Below, piece after piece: positions 24,599 to 33,476 of a stretch of 33,476 nucleotides of DNA. Source of the DNA: Candidatus Omnitrophota bacterium (lineage in GTDB: Bacteria > Omnitrophota > Gorgyraeia > 2-01-FULL-45-10); assembly GCA_020057115.1 (NCBI GenBank), contig JAGVGJ010000015.1:1-33476 (forward strand). The letters are read 5' to 3'. The notes beneath the pieces are model-generated. The model was given only the letters and a program-made list of their open reading frames with translations. It was not told the DNA's origin and made no database searches. A program made the translations under genes and the position numbers. The number at the start of each line of letters is the position of its first letter. Position 1 is the stretch's first letter.

Positions 24599-27202
24599 AT
24601 GAATAAAAAAATCATCTCAATAATACTACTCGCTTCATTTGTTGCTTTGCCGGCAGACTTGACTCTTGCCAAGCAAGGTGCGAATGTCGCACATTATGAT
24701 CTTGCCCCAACATCCAACTTTAACGAGACCGATCCGACTGCTTCTTTCCAGAAAGAATCCGGATTTCTCTATCTAAGCGGGCTCATCAGCCAGGCGCTCT
24801 ATCTCGACATCACCTCAGACGGCCTGAAGGGGCTCATCAAAAGAGAACTCTCTCATATAGATATTTCCAGGTTCTGGATCGCCGGGATAGTCAAGATCAA
24901 GAGAGAAATCGAAGGGAGGAAGGTCGCGTATTTTTACATTCCTTATGATCCAAGCGGGGATCGTGCGCGCATCTATCTGCGTTATTCGCTTTCTCAGGAC
25001 AAGATCAATTCTCCGGATGCGATAAATCTTATTATAGATGGCAGGGAGATCTCGATCGAGACCGCAGCGGTATTGCCGAAACCGGAATTGACCTATACTG
25101 ACACCCCGCCTGATCATGGCGCGGGCATGGTGCGCGATTCTGGATCGGATCGACGGGAACTTGCGGCGAAGGATAAATTCCTGTTGCGCAAGATAAAAGA
25201 GATGAGCGAGCGTTTCGAATCCCGCAAAAAATATTTTATAAATGAACTGCGCAAATGCGCGCGCAGCGATGGCATGCTTGACATCTCCTCATATACTAGA
25301 AACCGGGACGTGCTGATCGGCAGGTTCGGCGATCTATTTGTTCAGGGCCAGAAGGTGCCGGGTTTAGCGGAGACAGCCGCCCTCCGCAAAGAGATGGAAG
25401 ATATTGATGCGATCGCCGAGAAAACTGTAGAGAAGAACAGGCGCGAGCACGCCAAGTTTGACCGCGAACCTCTGGAGAATTTTAAGGGTGCGATCGGCGT
25501 TCCGTATATTATGCCCGGCACCTCATATATATCCGGACGCACCAAGCTCAAACTCCATCGCGTGCGTTATCCGGATGCAGAAGACAGGAAAGAGTGCTGG
25601 GGGATAAATAATGATTATTTCTTCGAGGTGGAGACCGCCGGCGCAGATACGCCCTTCACAAAGCTATATTTCAGCATAAAGCAAAATAGTAAAGGTGAGA
25701 TATCTATAGAGCTTCCGATCACATTCTCAGCTCTATTCAATAAGCTGATCTCTGAGGAGGGAGAGGCCATAAGATGGTTATGGAATAAGGCGCATGAGAA
25801 CGGCAGCCTGATCCGCCTGTATGCCTCAAGCGAGCATGATGTTTCGCTGATATCGCAGTATATATATGACTACAGCGTAGACACAAAACTTCTCGCCGCG
25901 CAGCTTAGCGAGTCGCGAAGGCCTATAGCCGTTGAGGGAAGGCCTAAGTCATTCGGCCAGATGTCGCTCCGCGCGGATAAGGCAGATGATGCCCAGGAAG
26001 AGCTTCTTGCTTATGCCGTGAATGCGCTAGCGCGTAACAGGATAGAAGGGTGGGAGATATCGGATGATGAAAATCTCGAAAGAGAGTTTTCGCTTAAACA
26101 TATGATGAGGGCCATGATGCCTGAGGCTGTCTCGAGGATAGGGCGCGGGGATATTCTTATTATAGGGCTCGGCAGGCATACGCATGAGATCGAGCTTATG
26201 TTCAAGCTGTTCCCGGATATACGTTCTGTCTCCATAGTAGACAATGACATAGGCAATCTTCTCCATATAAGGTTCAAGCTGCACGAGATGACGGGTATCG
26301 ACGGGCGCAAGGTGAAGTTCCATCTTGCCGATTGCGGCAAATTACCTTTTAATGACGGGACATTCGATGCATGCTATTCTCACGGCGTCCTGGAAGATTC
26401 GCGCATGATAGGCGAAAAGACACTGTCCAAACAGGTGGGCGAGGTGAAGCGGGTGCTGAAGCAAGACGGGGTATACATGAGCATATGGTCCGATCCCAAT
26501 ATTTTCGAAGAGCATGGTTTCTCATTGCATATAGAGGGAGGCGCCACATTCCTTGCGTCGAAAGATGAGAATGTATTCATGCCGCAGGCCGTGACCACCC
26601 GCTCGAAAGTTGCCATGAGCTTTCTCGATTCGGTAAAACTCGCCGCTTCTAACGCGAAGAAGGAGAATAGACGGATAATTATAGGATTTGATACCAGCGG
26701 CTGGTTGCCCAATGCCCAGCAGGGGGCGGTACAGCCTCTCATAACCGAAGTATTGCGCCTGCAGAATGTACTGGCAAAGATGGGGCTGGACAATGTCCTG
26801 ATCGTCAGAGGCGCGGGCGATGAGCTGGCGTTTGAGCTTGAGCGCATCCGCGCGCTATTTGATATTGATATGAAGAATGTCGTAGTTTTGGCAAGCGAAA
26901 CAGCTTTAAATTCCAGGGCCTTTGACATATTCAGGAGCGCTGATGGCCATGAGCGCGCATTTCTCGCAGGAGTGGATCCAAAATACCTCGAGGAGATGGA
27001 TTACGCGCAGTTACTCGAAATGCTGACTATAACAATCAATCTAGCCTTCGGCGATGCAGCAGCGAAGGCGGATGATAAGGATATAATGATCCAATATATA
27101 GGAAAGCGGCTCATACGCCTTATACCTATGGCAGAGCCTAAAGATTATGAAAGATTAAAAGGTATATACGAATCACAACGAAAAGCCCTGGTAGCGGCTT
27201 AA
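24599..27202 (+). CDS. Large exported protein with class I methyltransferase fold and shared C-terminal module
   Basis: The overall family was not recognised. Residues 1-25 look like a signal peptide (MNKKIISIILLASFVALPAD, then LTLAKQ). Residues 35-165 are beta-rich. Residues 185-290 are charged and helical. Residues 290-450 are of unknown fold. Residues about 515-650 match a SAM-dependent methyltransferase: motif I IGLG (522-525), acidic VDND (547-550), LADCGKLPFNDGTFDACYSHGVLED from about 576, and a following GEVKRVLKQDGVYM. Residues about 690-867 form a module starting IIIGFD that is also seen at the end of the next protein. An export signal on a SAM-dependent fold is odd. The next gene starts 12 bases downstream behind AAGGAGG. 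Confidence 0.75.
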   Translation: MNKKIISIILLASFVALPADLTLAKQGANVAHYDLAPTSNFNETDPTASFQKESGFLYLSGLISQALYLDITSDGLKGLIKRELSHIDISRFWIAGIVKIKREIEGRKVAYFYIPYDPSGDRARIYLRYSLSQDKINSPDAINLIIDGREISIETAAVLPKPELTYTDTPPDHGAGMVRDSGSDRRELAAKDKFLLRKIKEMSERFESRKKYFINELRKCARSDGMLDISSYTRNRDVLIGRFGDLFVQGQKVPGLAETAALRKEMEDIDAIAEKTVEKNRREHAKFDREPLENFKGAIGVPYIMPGTSYISGRTKLKLHRVRYPDAEDRKECWGINNDYFFEVETAGADTPFTKLYFSIKQNSKGEISIELPITFSALFNKLISEEGEAIRWLWNKAHENGSLIRLYASSEHDVSLISQYIYDYSVDTKLLAAQLSESRRPIAVEGRPKSFGQMSLRADKADDAQEELLAYAVNALARNRIEGWEISDDENLEREFSLKHMMRAMMPEAVSRIGRGDILIIGLGRHTHEIELMFKLFPDIRSVSIVDNDIGNLLHIRFKLHEMTGIDGRKVKFHLADCGKLPFNDGTFDACYSHGVLEDSRMIGEKTLSKQVGEVKRVLKQDGVYMSIWSDPNIFEEHGFSLHIEGGATFLASKDENVFMPQAVTTRSKVAMSFLDSVKLAASNAKKENRRIIIGFDTSGWLPNAQQGAVQPLITEVLRLQNVLAKMGLDNVLIVRGAGDELAFELERIRALFDIDMKNVVVLASETALNSRAFDIFRSADGHERAFLAGVDPKYLEEMDYAQLLEMLTITINLAFGDAAAKADDKDIMIQYIGKRLIRLIPMAEPKDYERLKGIYESQRKALVAA

Positions 27203-27214
27203 AAGGAGGAGCGT

Positions 27215-30200
27215 ATGATTCTTAATACGTTCAAACGTAACAGATTTCTGAAATTCATGGCGGCAGCGGTGGCCTGCCTGTTCCTTATTAATGACCTGGC
27301 ATGGGCATATCCCGATATTGGGCATGCACCAATAAGTGCAACCTTGACGCCGCCAAACTTCATGCAGTCCATGACAGATACTCGTCGCATTGGGATAGCG
27401 GTGGTCGGTTTTCTTGCGGGTATTGAGTCTAAAATAGAGGATATACACGTGAACCCTTATCCTGAGGTGAAGGGTAAAAGGGTTAAAATATTCTTCGATC
27501 ACAAAACTATCTGGAAGATCAAAGACAATGAGTACTGGGTCATACCATGCAAGGTCAATGGCATAGAATATGAAGCCCTGGTAGGAGTTAAGGATAGGAG
27601 CCTTGCATCTGTAGTCCTCAAGGGCCATAGAGAAGACCCTGTCAAGACTGTCTCCGAGCAGCCGGAGGGGCACGATCAGGATGGGCGCGACAAGGTTTAC
27701 AATGCATTTAAAGGCGTATTGTTCGCAGACGCAAAGCCATCTGTCAATAAAAAGAGTGCTATCGAAGCAGAGCGCACGCTGGACGATATCATCGCTCTCT
27801 ACGGCTGGCAGTCTCTTGTCGAAGCGATGGATGACAGGAGCGGATTTACTGCGAGTGAATTAAATATCCTCGCCGAGCACCTGAGAAAGATCTATTCCCC
27901 TCAATATCTAAATGGCGATCCATCCCATATAGAGTTGCTTAAGAAACATGCCGAAGACGTGAGCGATGCCACAGAGAAGTGGGCGAGAACATATTTTGCC
28001 GGCAACCCTGAAATGGAAAGAATGGTGGCTTTGTTCAGGGTCGTTTCTCTTGCCCATGATATAGGTAAAGCAATAAGCGCAGAAAAACTGGCCATCCATT
28101 ACAGCCATAAGAAGAAAGAGGCGATGACGCGGCAGGAGCTCGATCTTATCCATGAGCATTCGCACGACGCCTTCACGATATTAAGCAAGCATGGCATACG
28201 CCTGCCTCCGGAAGCAGTGCTTCTCATCGCCGTTAACCACGAACCAGAACTGCAAAATACGCTGAAAGGGTTTAGCGATAAGTTTTCCGAAAAGATACTG
28301 GCGCTTTCGATGTCAGATAGGTTCTGCGCGATGAGTGAGCACAGGCCTTACATGGAAAATGACGATGACAGCCAGAAGCCGTCGTCCGGTACGCCCGGAG
28401 TTCCCGGTACAGGCGATACCTTCCGGAAAGAGTCCGGTGAGAACAGGAAGACCGGTACAAGCGGAGAGAGTTTCTTTAAGAATATTTCGGACGGGCTCAT
28501 GTCTCTCCTTGATTGGATCGACGGGATCCTCGACAGGATAAGCAACATACGATTCAGGGACCCGATAGTCCTTGCGGAGCTTGCCGGTACAGGCGCAAAA
28601 GTGTTTGCCGGTTTCAGGTTCCCGCTCATCCTTGCTATGTCCGGCGAGCATGCTCCGCAGGGGCATCCGTCGACAGGGCGCTCCAAAAGGATCCAATTCG
28701 AAGAAAATCCGGCATCAGCAGGCAAGCCTTCCACTGACAGCAAGAGGCCCCATTCGATAGATGCTACGATCCACTTCGGATTGTCCGATGACTGGCTGTC
28801 TGCGGACGAAGGGTCGCGGCCTACGATACTAACAGGTACATACGAAGTGTCAAATTGCCTTAAGCCGCAATTCGTCGCTGTGACGGCCATTAATGACATG
28901 GAAAAGATGCTGGAGCTGATGAAACAGTCCGCGAAAGGCGGAGACAGGAACTGGATCTTGCGCTCCTGCGCGCAGCATTCCAGGAAATATGAGTCGGGCG
29001 CACCGTATGCGATGTTCTCGCCCATAGACGAGATGAACCTTAGGCAGCGCATAAACCTCATGATCGGCACCGACGCCGGCGGACAGCTTCCGTTTTTGCA
29101 GAATATCCTTGATTATTACAGGAAGATCCTTAAAACCGACATGCTCAGGATCTACGTTGGGTCTAAGACGGGATATTTCCAGGTGAAGGACTTAAACTCA
29201 AAGTATCCCCATGAGCTTGACCTTGTGATCATGGTAAACGGCGATCGCGAGCTTGAGACTATCGAACTAACCGATGATTTCGTGAAATCTGTCCAAGGGC
29301 AGTTCGGAGAAGATGTCATAAATAAAGTCACGCTCAAGATCGTGGGTATGGAGACATTAAGGAAGGCCACCCAGAAAGAGCTTGTTCTGAACGAGGAAAG
29401 AAGGACCGAGCGCCTGCGGATGCAGGAATTTATGGTTGAGCTTTACAGGAAATATATACCGGCTGCGGGCAGCTGGTTCATGGAGGAGAGCGAGCAGTTC
29501 GCCGCTTCATTCAGCACTATGGAACAGAGTTATCTGGCGGGCAAGATCGCAGCTATGGAATCGAGGATGAGCGCTTGCAGTAAGCTGGAAAAGGAGCTGG
29601 AAGAGCTCAAACAGGAAGACGTCATCACCCAGCTTCAGGCGCGTCGCGATGAGATCAAGACCGAGCTCGGCACTTGTCTATCCTCGATCTCCAGGATCCA
29701 GCAGCTGATAGGCCCGCCCGACCAACAGAAGATGGCGCTCGCATCGCTGGAGACAGAGAAGAAGAGATTCGATACCGCAAAATCGACTTACAGGTCTATG
29801 AGCGTTGTCGCCAGGATGGGACACGATAAAACGTTTGCCTCATTCATGTTGCGTTACGACAAGTTCAAGCAGAACATGAAGGCTTATGCCGACCTGATAA
29901 AGCAAGTGAAAGACCTGCGCGCCGAGCTTGATGCGTGCGAGGCGGAGGTGCAGGCCCATCCTGGTGAACATATCAGGATAGGCGGTGAGATATCCGTCCT
30001 TCAAAGGGATATCGAGTTATTGGCCAAAGAGGTGGAGGATATGCAGATCGGTCGCCAGAGGCCGGGATCCGCTCTTATGCCCGGCTCGTTCATCCATAAT
30101 AAATATAAGATCATCGGAGTCATCGGCAGGGGAGGGTTCGGCGTAGTCTACCGCGCGAAGGACGTGGATGAAGAGGCCAGAGGCAGGGAATCCGAGGTTG

Positions 30201-33200
30201 CGATAAAGATGGCAACCGTATTTCCCAATGACGCAGAGACCATAGCCTCCTTCAGGCGCGAGATATATTATCTTAATGAAAGGTTCGAAGGCGCCCCCAT
30301 ACCGGCATTCAAGGCCGTAGGTTCATATGGAGACAACCTCTATTTCGTCATGTCGCTCAAGAGATGCAAGACGCTCGCCGAGATAATACAAGATCTCAAG
30401 ACCGGCAGGCTGCGTCTTAATATGTGGGAGAGGATGGTGCTCGCATACGCCGCGGCAAGGCTTGTTCTTGAATTTCAGGAGAAGACCCAGCTTATACACA
30501 GGGATATTAAACCTGCGAATTTGATGATACCGGTAGGTCCCGACGGCAACATCCTCATTCCTCCGCTGCCGGATGGGATCGAGCGCGGAACCAGGCAGGC
30601 CCGTAAGGCAATGGCGATATACCTTGATACCAGAGCGGTCAAGAGACTGTGGCTGAGCGCTTCTGTTATAGATCTGGGCATAGCAAAGCAAGGTGAAGGC
30701 GCGATCGACGAGGTGACCGGCGCAGAAACGATACTTCAGTCTTCAAAACCCACGGACCAGACCCTGGGAGGCCTTATAAAAGGGACCCTGAAATATATGG
30801 CGCCCGAACAGACGGATACGAGCCAGGGCGGCACGGTAAGCGGCAAGGCCGACATATATGCGCTCGGGGCATCGATATACGAGCTCCTTACCGGCGGCAA
30901 CTTCCCTATAGGCGACGGCGTGCGCACCGGTGACGATGAAAGCAATGCCAAGATCGTCTATCTTAAACGCGAGAGCGATTCGATGGTCCCGGATGTCGTT
31001 ATGCATGACCGCGTCGTGACCAGAGAGGACTATGCAAGACTGATGGTCATAGGTAGATCCGTCTCTAGGCGTTTCGTCGAGGCCGGCATCATAGTGGGTG
31101 ATAACGGGAGCCTTATCGAGTGGCAGGATACGTGGGAATCAGGCCTTCCCTCGGACGTCAAGTGGAAATGGGCCCCGGCCGTAGTATTCAATAGAGCCAA
31201 GCTCATAAAAAATCTAAAGCGCATGGAAGCTTCCGAAGATTCCAAGATGAAGAAGATAGAGAAAGAGATAAATTCTATAAAGAAGAGCATAGCCAAGCTC
31301 GAAAAGAAAGCGCTTAAGTACGAAACGAAACGCAAGCCCGGAGTCGCCGAGATGCGGAAGGATCTTTCCGAGATGGCGGAGAGGATCAAGGCGCTGAGCT
31401 CGGAACTCTCGTCGCAGAAGTTGATCCGTCCGAAGCTTTCAGACGCCCAGCGCGCCGAGATAGCGGTTATCATAGTCAGGCCGCGCATTCCGCGCGATAT
31501 GGTCAACCTGCTCATGCAAATGCTCATAAACGAGGACAGGATGCCTAAGGGCAAGACTTCTGATACATACAGAAGGCCGGAGGCCAAGGAGGTGGTGGCC
31601 GAATTTGAGTTGATACTTAGAGGGGCCCCGTCCAGGTATACGTACTACAATATCACCGTCAGCACGCTGTTTCTTTTAGCTCTGGGGTTTTCACTGAATA
31701 GCTATATCATGATGAACCGCGCTATTGAAGGCAGGAAGAATGCCGAGATGGCTATGGGCATATCCGAGAAAGACCTTGAGGATGCGAAAGCCGAAGCGGA
31801 AAAAGAGGGCATAACCGACGTTTCCGGGAATGCGGTAGATGTCCGCGTGCGCATTTTCGAAAAACGCAAGACGGATGCGATGTCGCGTTTAGATAGCATC
31901 GCCAAAGAGATAAAAGCTGCGAGCGACGAGCTGTCCGACAAGAAGTCCGCAACCGAAGCCATGCAGGCGCGGATAGAAGCTCTCAAGAAACAGATGGCCG
32001 ATCTCGAAAAACAGGCAGCCGCCCTAAGCAGCCTGGTGGCCGGCAAGCTTAAAGATAGAGTGGGCCTTGAACTTAGTTTGGCGGTGCTTAGGAAGGAGAT
32101 GGATGCAGCTAAGGCCGAACTCGAACTCGCGCGCGGCAAATTGAAAACTGTAAATGAGGAGATCGAAAAGAAAAAACTTGAAAGCGAGAAGGAGGCCCCG
32201 AAAAAAGAGGGCTTCATACGACAGGGCGAGGAATCGCTCAAGGAGTTCAGGTCCCGCAGGGCAAATGGAAGCCTGAGGTATGTAGAAGGCAAATACAGGG
32301 AGAGGGTCCTCGAGGTGCTCGATAACGTTCTTTCAGGAACGGAGGTCTCGCTTGTCGATAATCTGGTGCTCAAGCTGCGCAGAGAGGAAGTCGAAGCGAA
32401 CATATATAAGATATCCGCCTTCGATTCTATAATAAAGAGCGACGACGACTTCTTCCTCGGCGCTAATGACATGATGGAAGGGGAGTTATTTATCGCCGAA
32501 GATCTATTGGACCGGCTCGAGGAGACAGGCGATGGCGCGCTCGTAGATGAATATCTGCTCCACGAGTTCCTTTGTCCGATCATGGGCCATTATCAGGCGA
32601 TCCGGTTGCAGCAAGATATATTCCCTGATAATTATCCTGACAAAGAGGCGCTGAAGAGCCAGACTATGGACAAGCTGTATAAAGGGCTTCTGGGCAAGAA
32701 CTTGCGGTCTTTCATAGATGGCAGACGCGCGCCGAATATGGCCGAGACCATGGCGCGCTTCATAAAAGAGGGCACGCTGTCGCTTGCATTCAGCGGCAAG
32801 GTCGTCCTTGCGTTCGATAAGAACATCGCCCAGCGCCAGGATCAGGCGCCGCTAGGAAGGCTCGTTGAGGTATTGAACGAGTTAAAGGATGACCCTAGGT
32901 ACAGAAAGATACTGAAGAACCTTGTTATCATAACAGCTCCCGCAGAGGAGCTGTCTAATAAATTAAAAGTATATGCGGAAGATAAAAACGCAAAGGTCTT
33001 TGTTTTTGCAGATGCCAGCGACGATACGAGAGAGAAGCTTGGGCAGATACCCAGCGGGGTGAATTCGGTGTATATCGATGAGAAGGATTTCCAGCCGCGC
33101 GCGTATTACCCGATAGCGGAGATAGTCGTGATAGCCCTGTCCCAGTACTGCGACAGGCTCATCAAAGAGGGCGATATAGCCACGGCGCTCAATATCGATG

Positions 33201-33355
33201 GCAGGAGCTTTGATCTGGCCGCATTGAACATAGGTTCCCTTAAGGTCGATAATGGCGTCCTTATAGTCAAGCTTCTGCCTGCTTCAGAGCAGCATGACAT
33301 GCAGATGCTTATTAAGCGCTACGCGGCTATAAGAGAGTTCCTTGAAGCGGCGTAA
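27215..33355 (+). CDS. Giant exported multidomain protein: degenerate HD-GYP-like domain, Ser/Thr protein kinase, coiled coils, one TM segment
   Basis: This 2046-residue protein starts at an ATG behind AAAAGGAGG. Residues 10-31 are a signal or anchor (FLKFMAAAVACLFLINDLAW). Residues 265-380 resemble an HD-GYP domain: HDIGK (281-285), TRQELDLIHEHSH, NHE (341-343) where HHE is usual, no GYP, then a late block with D368 and RPY. Residues 775-945 are mostly coiled coil. The kinase (about 963-1469) has the Gly loop GRGGFGVV, K998, E1016, HRDIKPANL (D1097), DLG (D1153) and APE (1196-1198). It carries an about 35-residue insert in the catalytic loop and an 80-residue coiled coil in the C-lobe. A TM helix is at 1480-1500, then coiled coil to 1680, then a C-terminal module from about 1860 like that of the upstream protein. 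The substrate is unknown. Confidence 0.85.
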   Translation: MILNTFKRNRFLKFMAAAVACLFLINDLAWAYPDIGHAPISATLTPPNFMQSMTDTRRIGIAVVGFLAGIESKIEDIHVNPYPEVKGKRVKIFFDHKTIWKIKDNEYWVIPCKVNGIEYEALVGVKDRSLASVVLKGHREDPVKTVSEQPEGHDQDGRDKVYNAFKGVLFADAKPSVNKKSAIEAERTLDDIIALYGWQSLVEAMDDRSGFTASELNILAEHLRKIYSPQYLNGDPSHIELLKKHAEDVSDATEKWARTYFAGNPEMERMVALFRVVSLAHDIGKAISAEKLAIHYSHKKKEAMTRQELDLIHEHSHDAFTILSKHGIRLPPEAVLLIAVNHEPELQNTLKGFSDKFSEKILALSMSDRFCAMSEHRPYMENDDDSQKPSSGTPGVPGTGDTFRKESGENRKTGTSGESFFKNISDGLMSLLDWIDGILDRISNIRFRDPIVLAELAGTGAKVFAGFRFPLILAMSGEHAPQGHPSTGRSKRIQFEENPASAGKPSTDSKRPHSIDATIHFGLSDDWLSADEGSRPTILTGTYEVSNCLKPQFVAVTAINDMEKMLELMKQSAKGGDRNWILRSCAQHSRKYESGAPYAMFSPIDEMNLRQRINLMIGTDAGGQLPFLQNILDYYRKILKTDMLRIYVGSKTGYFQVKDLNSKYPHELDLVIMVNGDRELETIELTDDFVKSVQGQFGEDVINKVTLKIVGMETLRKATQKELVLNEERRTERLRMQEFMVELYRKYIPAAGSWFMEESEQFAASFSTMEQSYLAGKIAAMESRMSACSKLEKELEELKQEDVITQLQARRDEIKTELGTCLSSISRIQQLIGPPDQQKMALASLETEKKRFDTAKSTYRSMSVVARMGHDKTFASFMLRYDKFKQNMKAYADLIKQVKDLRAELDACEAEVQAHPGEHIRIGGEISVLQRDIELLAKEVEDMQIGRQRPGSALMPGSFIHNKYKIIGVIGRGGFGVVYRAKDVDEEARGRESEVAIKMATVFPNDAETIASFRREIYYLNERFEGAPIPAFKAVGSYGDNLYFVMSLKRCKTLAEIIQDLKTGRLRLNMWERMVLAYAAARLVLEFQEKTQLIHRDIKPANLMIPVGPDGNILIPPLPDGIERGTRQARKAMAIYLDTRAVKRLWLSASVIDLGIAKQGEGAIDEVTGAETILQSSKPTDQTLGGLIKGTLKYMAPEQTDTSQGGTVSGKADIYALGASIYELLTGGNFPIGDGVRTGDDESNAKIVYLKRESDSMVPDVVMHDRVVTREDYARLMVIGRSVSRRFVEAGIIVGDNGSLIEWQDTWESGLPSDVKWKWAPAVVFNRAKLIKNLKRMEASEDSKMKKIEKEINSIKKSIAKLEKKALKYETKRKPGVAEMRKDLSEMAERIKALSSELSSQKLIRPKLSDAQRAEIAVIIVRPRIPRDMVNLLMQMLINEDRMPKGKTSDTYRRPEAKEVVAEFELILRGAPSRYTYYNITVSTLFLLALGFSLNSYIMMNRAIEGRKNAEMAMGISEKDLEDAKAEAEKEGITDVSGNAVDVRVRIFEKRKTDAMSRLDSIAKEIKAASDELSDKKSATEAMQARIEALKKQMADLEKQAAALSSLVAGKLKDRVGLELSLAVLRKEMDAAKAELELARGKLKTVNEEIEKKKLESEKEAPKKEGFIRQGEESLKEFRSRRANGSLRYVEGKYRERVLEVLDNVLSGTEVSLVDNLVLKLRREEVEANIYKISAFDSIIKSDDDFFLGANDMMEGELFIAEDLLDRLEETGDGALVDEYLLHEFLCPIMGHYQAIRLQQDIFPDNYPDKEALKSQTMDKLYKGLLGKNLRSFIDGRRAPNMAETMARFIKEGTLSLAFSGKVVLAFDKNIAQRQDQAPLGRLVEVLNELKDDPRYRKILKNLVIITAPAEELSNKLKVYAEDKNAKVFVFADASDDTREKLGQIPSGVNSVYIDEKDFQPRAYYPIAEIVVIALSQYCDRLIKEGDIATALNIDGRSFDLAALNIGSLKVDNGVLIVKLLPASEQHDMQMLIKRYAAIREFLEAA

Positions 33356-33365
33356 TCAGCAGCAT

Positions 33366-33395
33366 CCCATTTCAGGGCGGCCATTCTGGGGTGGG
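33366..33395 (+). other. G-U-rich hairpin after the giant gene
   Basis: CCCATTTCAG (33366-33375) can pair along all ten positions with CTGGGGTGGG (33386-33395), using three G-U pairs around a 10-base loop. G-U pairing suggests an RNA structure more than a DNA palindrome. No T-run follows, so it is not a standard terminator. The remaining bases to 33476 hold no gene and resemble parts of the left edge in inverted orientation. Confidence 0.4.
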
Positions 33396-33476
33396 TCTGT
33401 CGCTTGACGTTCGTTCGGATTAGCCATCCTCACTCACTCCGGAAAAATTTTGATGGCCGTCCAACCCGGACTATAT

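Overview
This window looks like part of a Gram-negative, envelope-rich, probably uncultivated bacterium. The best guess is Candidatus Omnitrophota (OP3) or a close PVC-group relative. This is inferred from gene content and not from any marker RNA. The supporting traits are an Lpt lipopolysaccharide export set, the gene run uppS-cdsA-dxr-rseP-ispG-proS, VPEP-type PEP-CTERM surface proteins, a cyclic di-GMP-I riboswitch, and very large exported proteins that carry kinase, HD and methyltransferase folds. No rRNA, tRNA, CRISPR array or transposase was seen.

Region 1 (1-423) has no convincing gene and is full of nested inverted repeats. Stems 245-262/349-366 close a possible three-way junction. 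It ends in a consensus-like promoter just before the first gene. The far right edge (33366-33474) carries motifs that resemble the left edge in inverted orientation, so both ends may hold diverged copies of one repeat.

Region 2 (424-17563) is a dense, one-direction housekeeping block. In order it encodes an LpxL-type acyltransferase, an LptC-LptA fusion, LptB, trigger factor, ClpP, a class V aminotransferase, SerA, a homocitrate/(Re)-citrate synthase family enzyme, a secreted proline-rich protein, PurA, UppS, CdsA, Dxr, RseP, IspG and ProS. The genes fall into four groups: outer-membrane lipid assembly, serine synthesis, proteostasis, and isoprenoid/phospholipid supply. Short GGGTCCA heptamer arrays have entered or expanded inside ispG (twice) and proS (once, with a palindromic core), all in frame.

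Region 3 (17550-20234, minus strand) is a GH94-type carbohydrate phosphorylase convergent with proS. The two reading frames overlap by 14 bases.

Region 4 (20286-24429) is the most clearly regulated unit. A promoter is followed by a cyclic di-GMP-I (GEMM) aptamer, then a strong UUCG-capped intrinsic terminator, then two PEP-CTERM surface-protein genes. The first gene encodes one LamG-like protein. The second is a single frame joining a LamG/PEP-CTERM protein to another signal peptide, a seven-repeat beta-propeller and a final PEP-CTERM signal. This arrangement suggests cyclic di-GMP control of surface or extracellular-matrix proteins.

Region 5 (24430-33355) starts at its own promoter. It encodes two very large proteins with N-terminal export signals, likely co-transcribed. 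One has a methyltransferase fold. The other (2046 aa) combines a degenerate HD-GYP-like domain, coiled coils, an apparently intact Ser/Thr kinase with two large insertions, and one transmembrane segment. Both seem to share the same C-terminal module. Export signals on proteins that need ATP or SAM are a topological puzzle. The pair, next to the cyclic di-GMP-controlled surface genes, is the best candidate here for an undescribed surface or signalling system.
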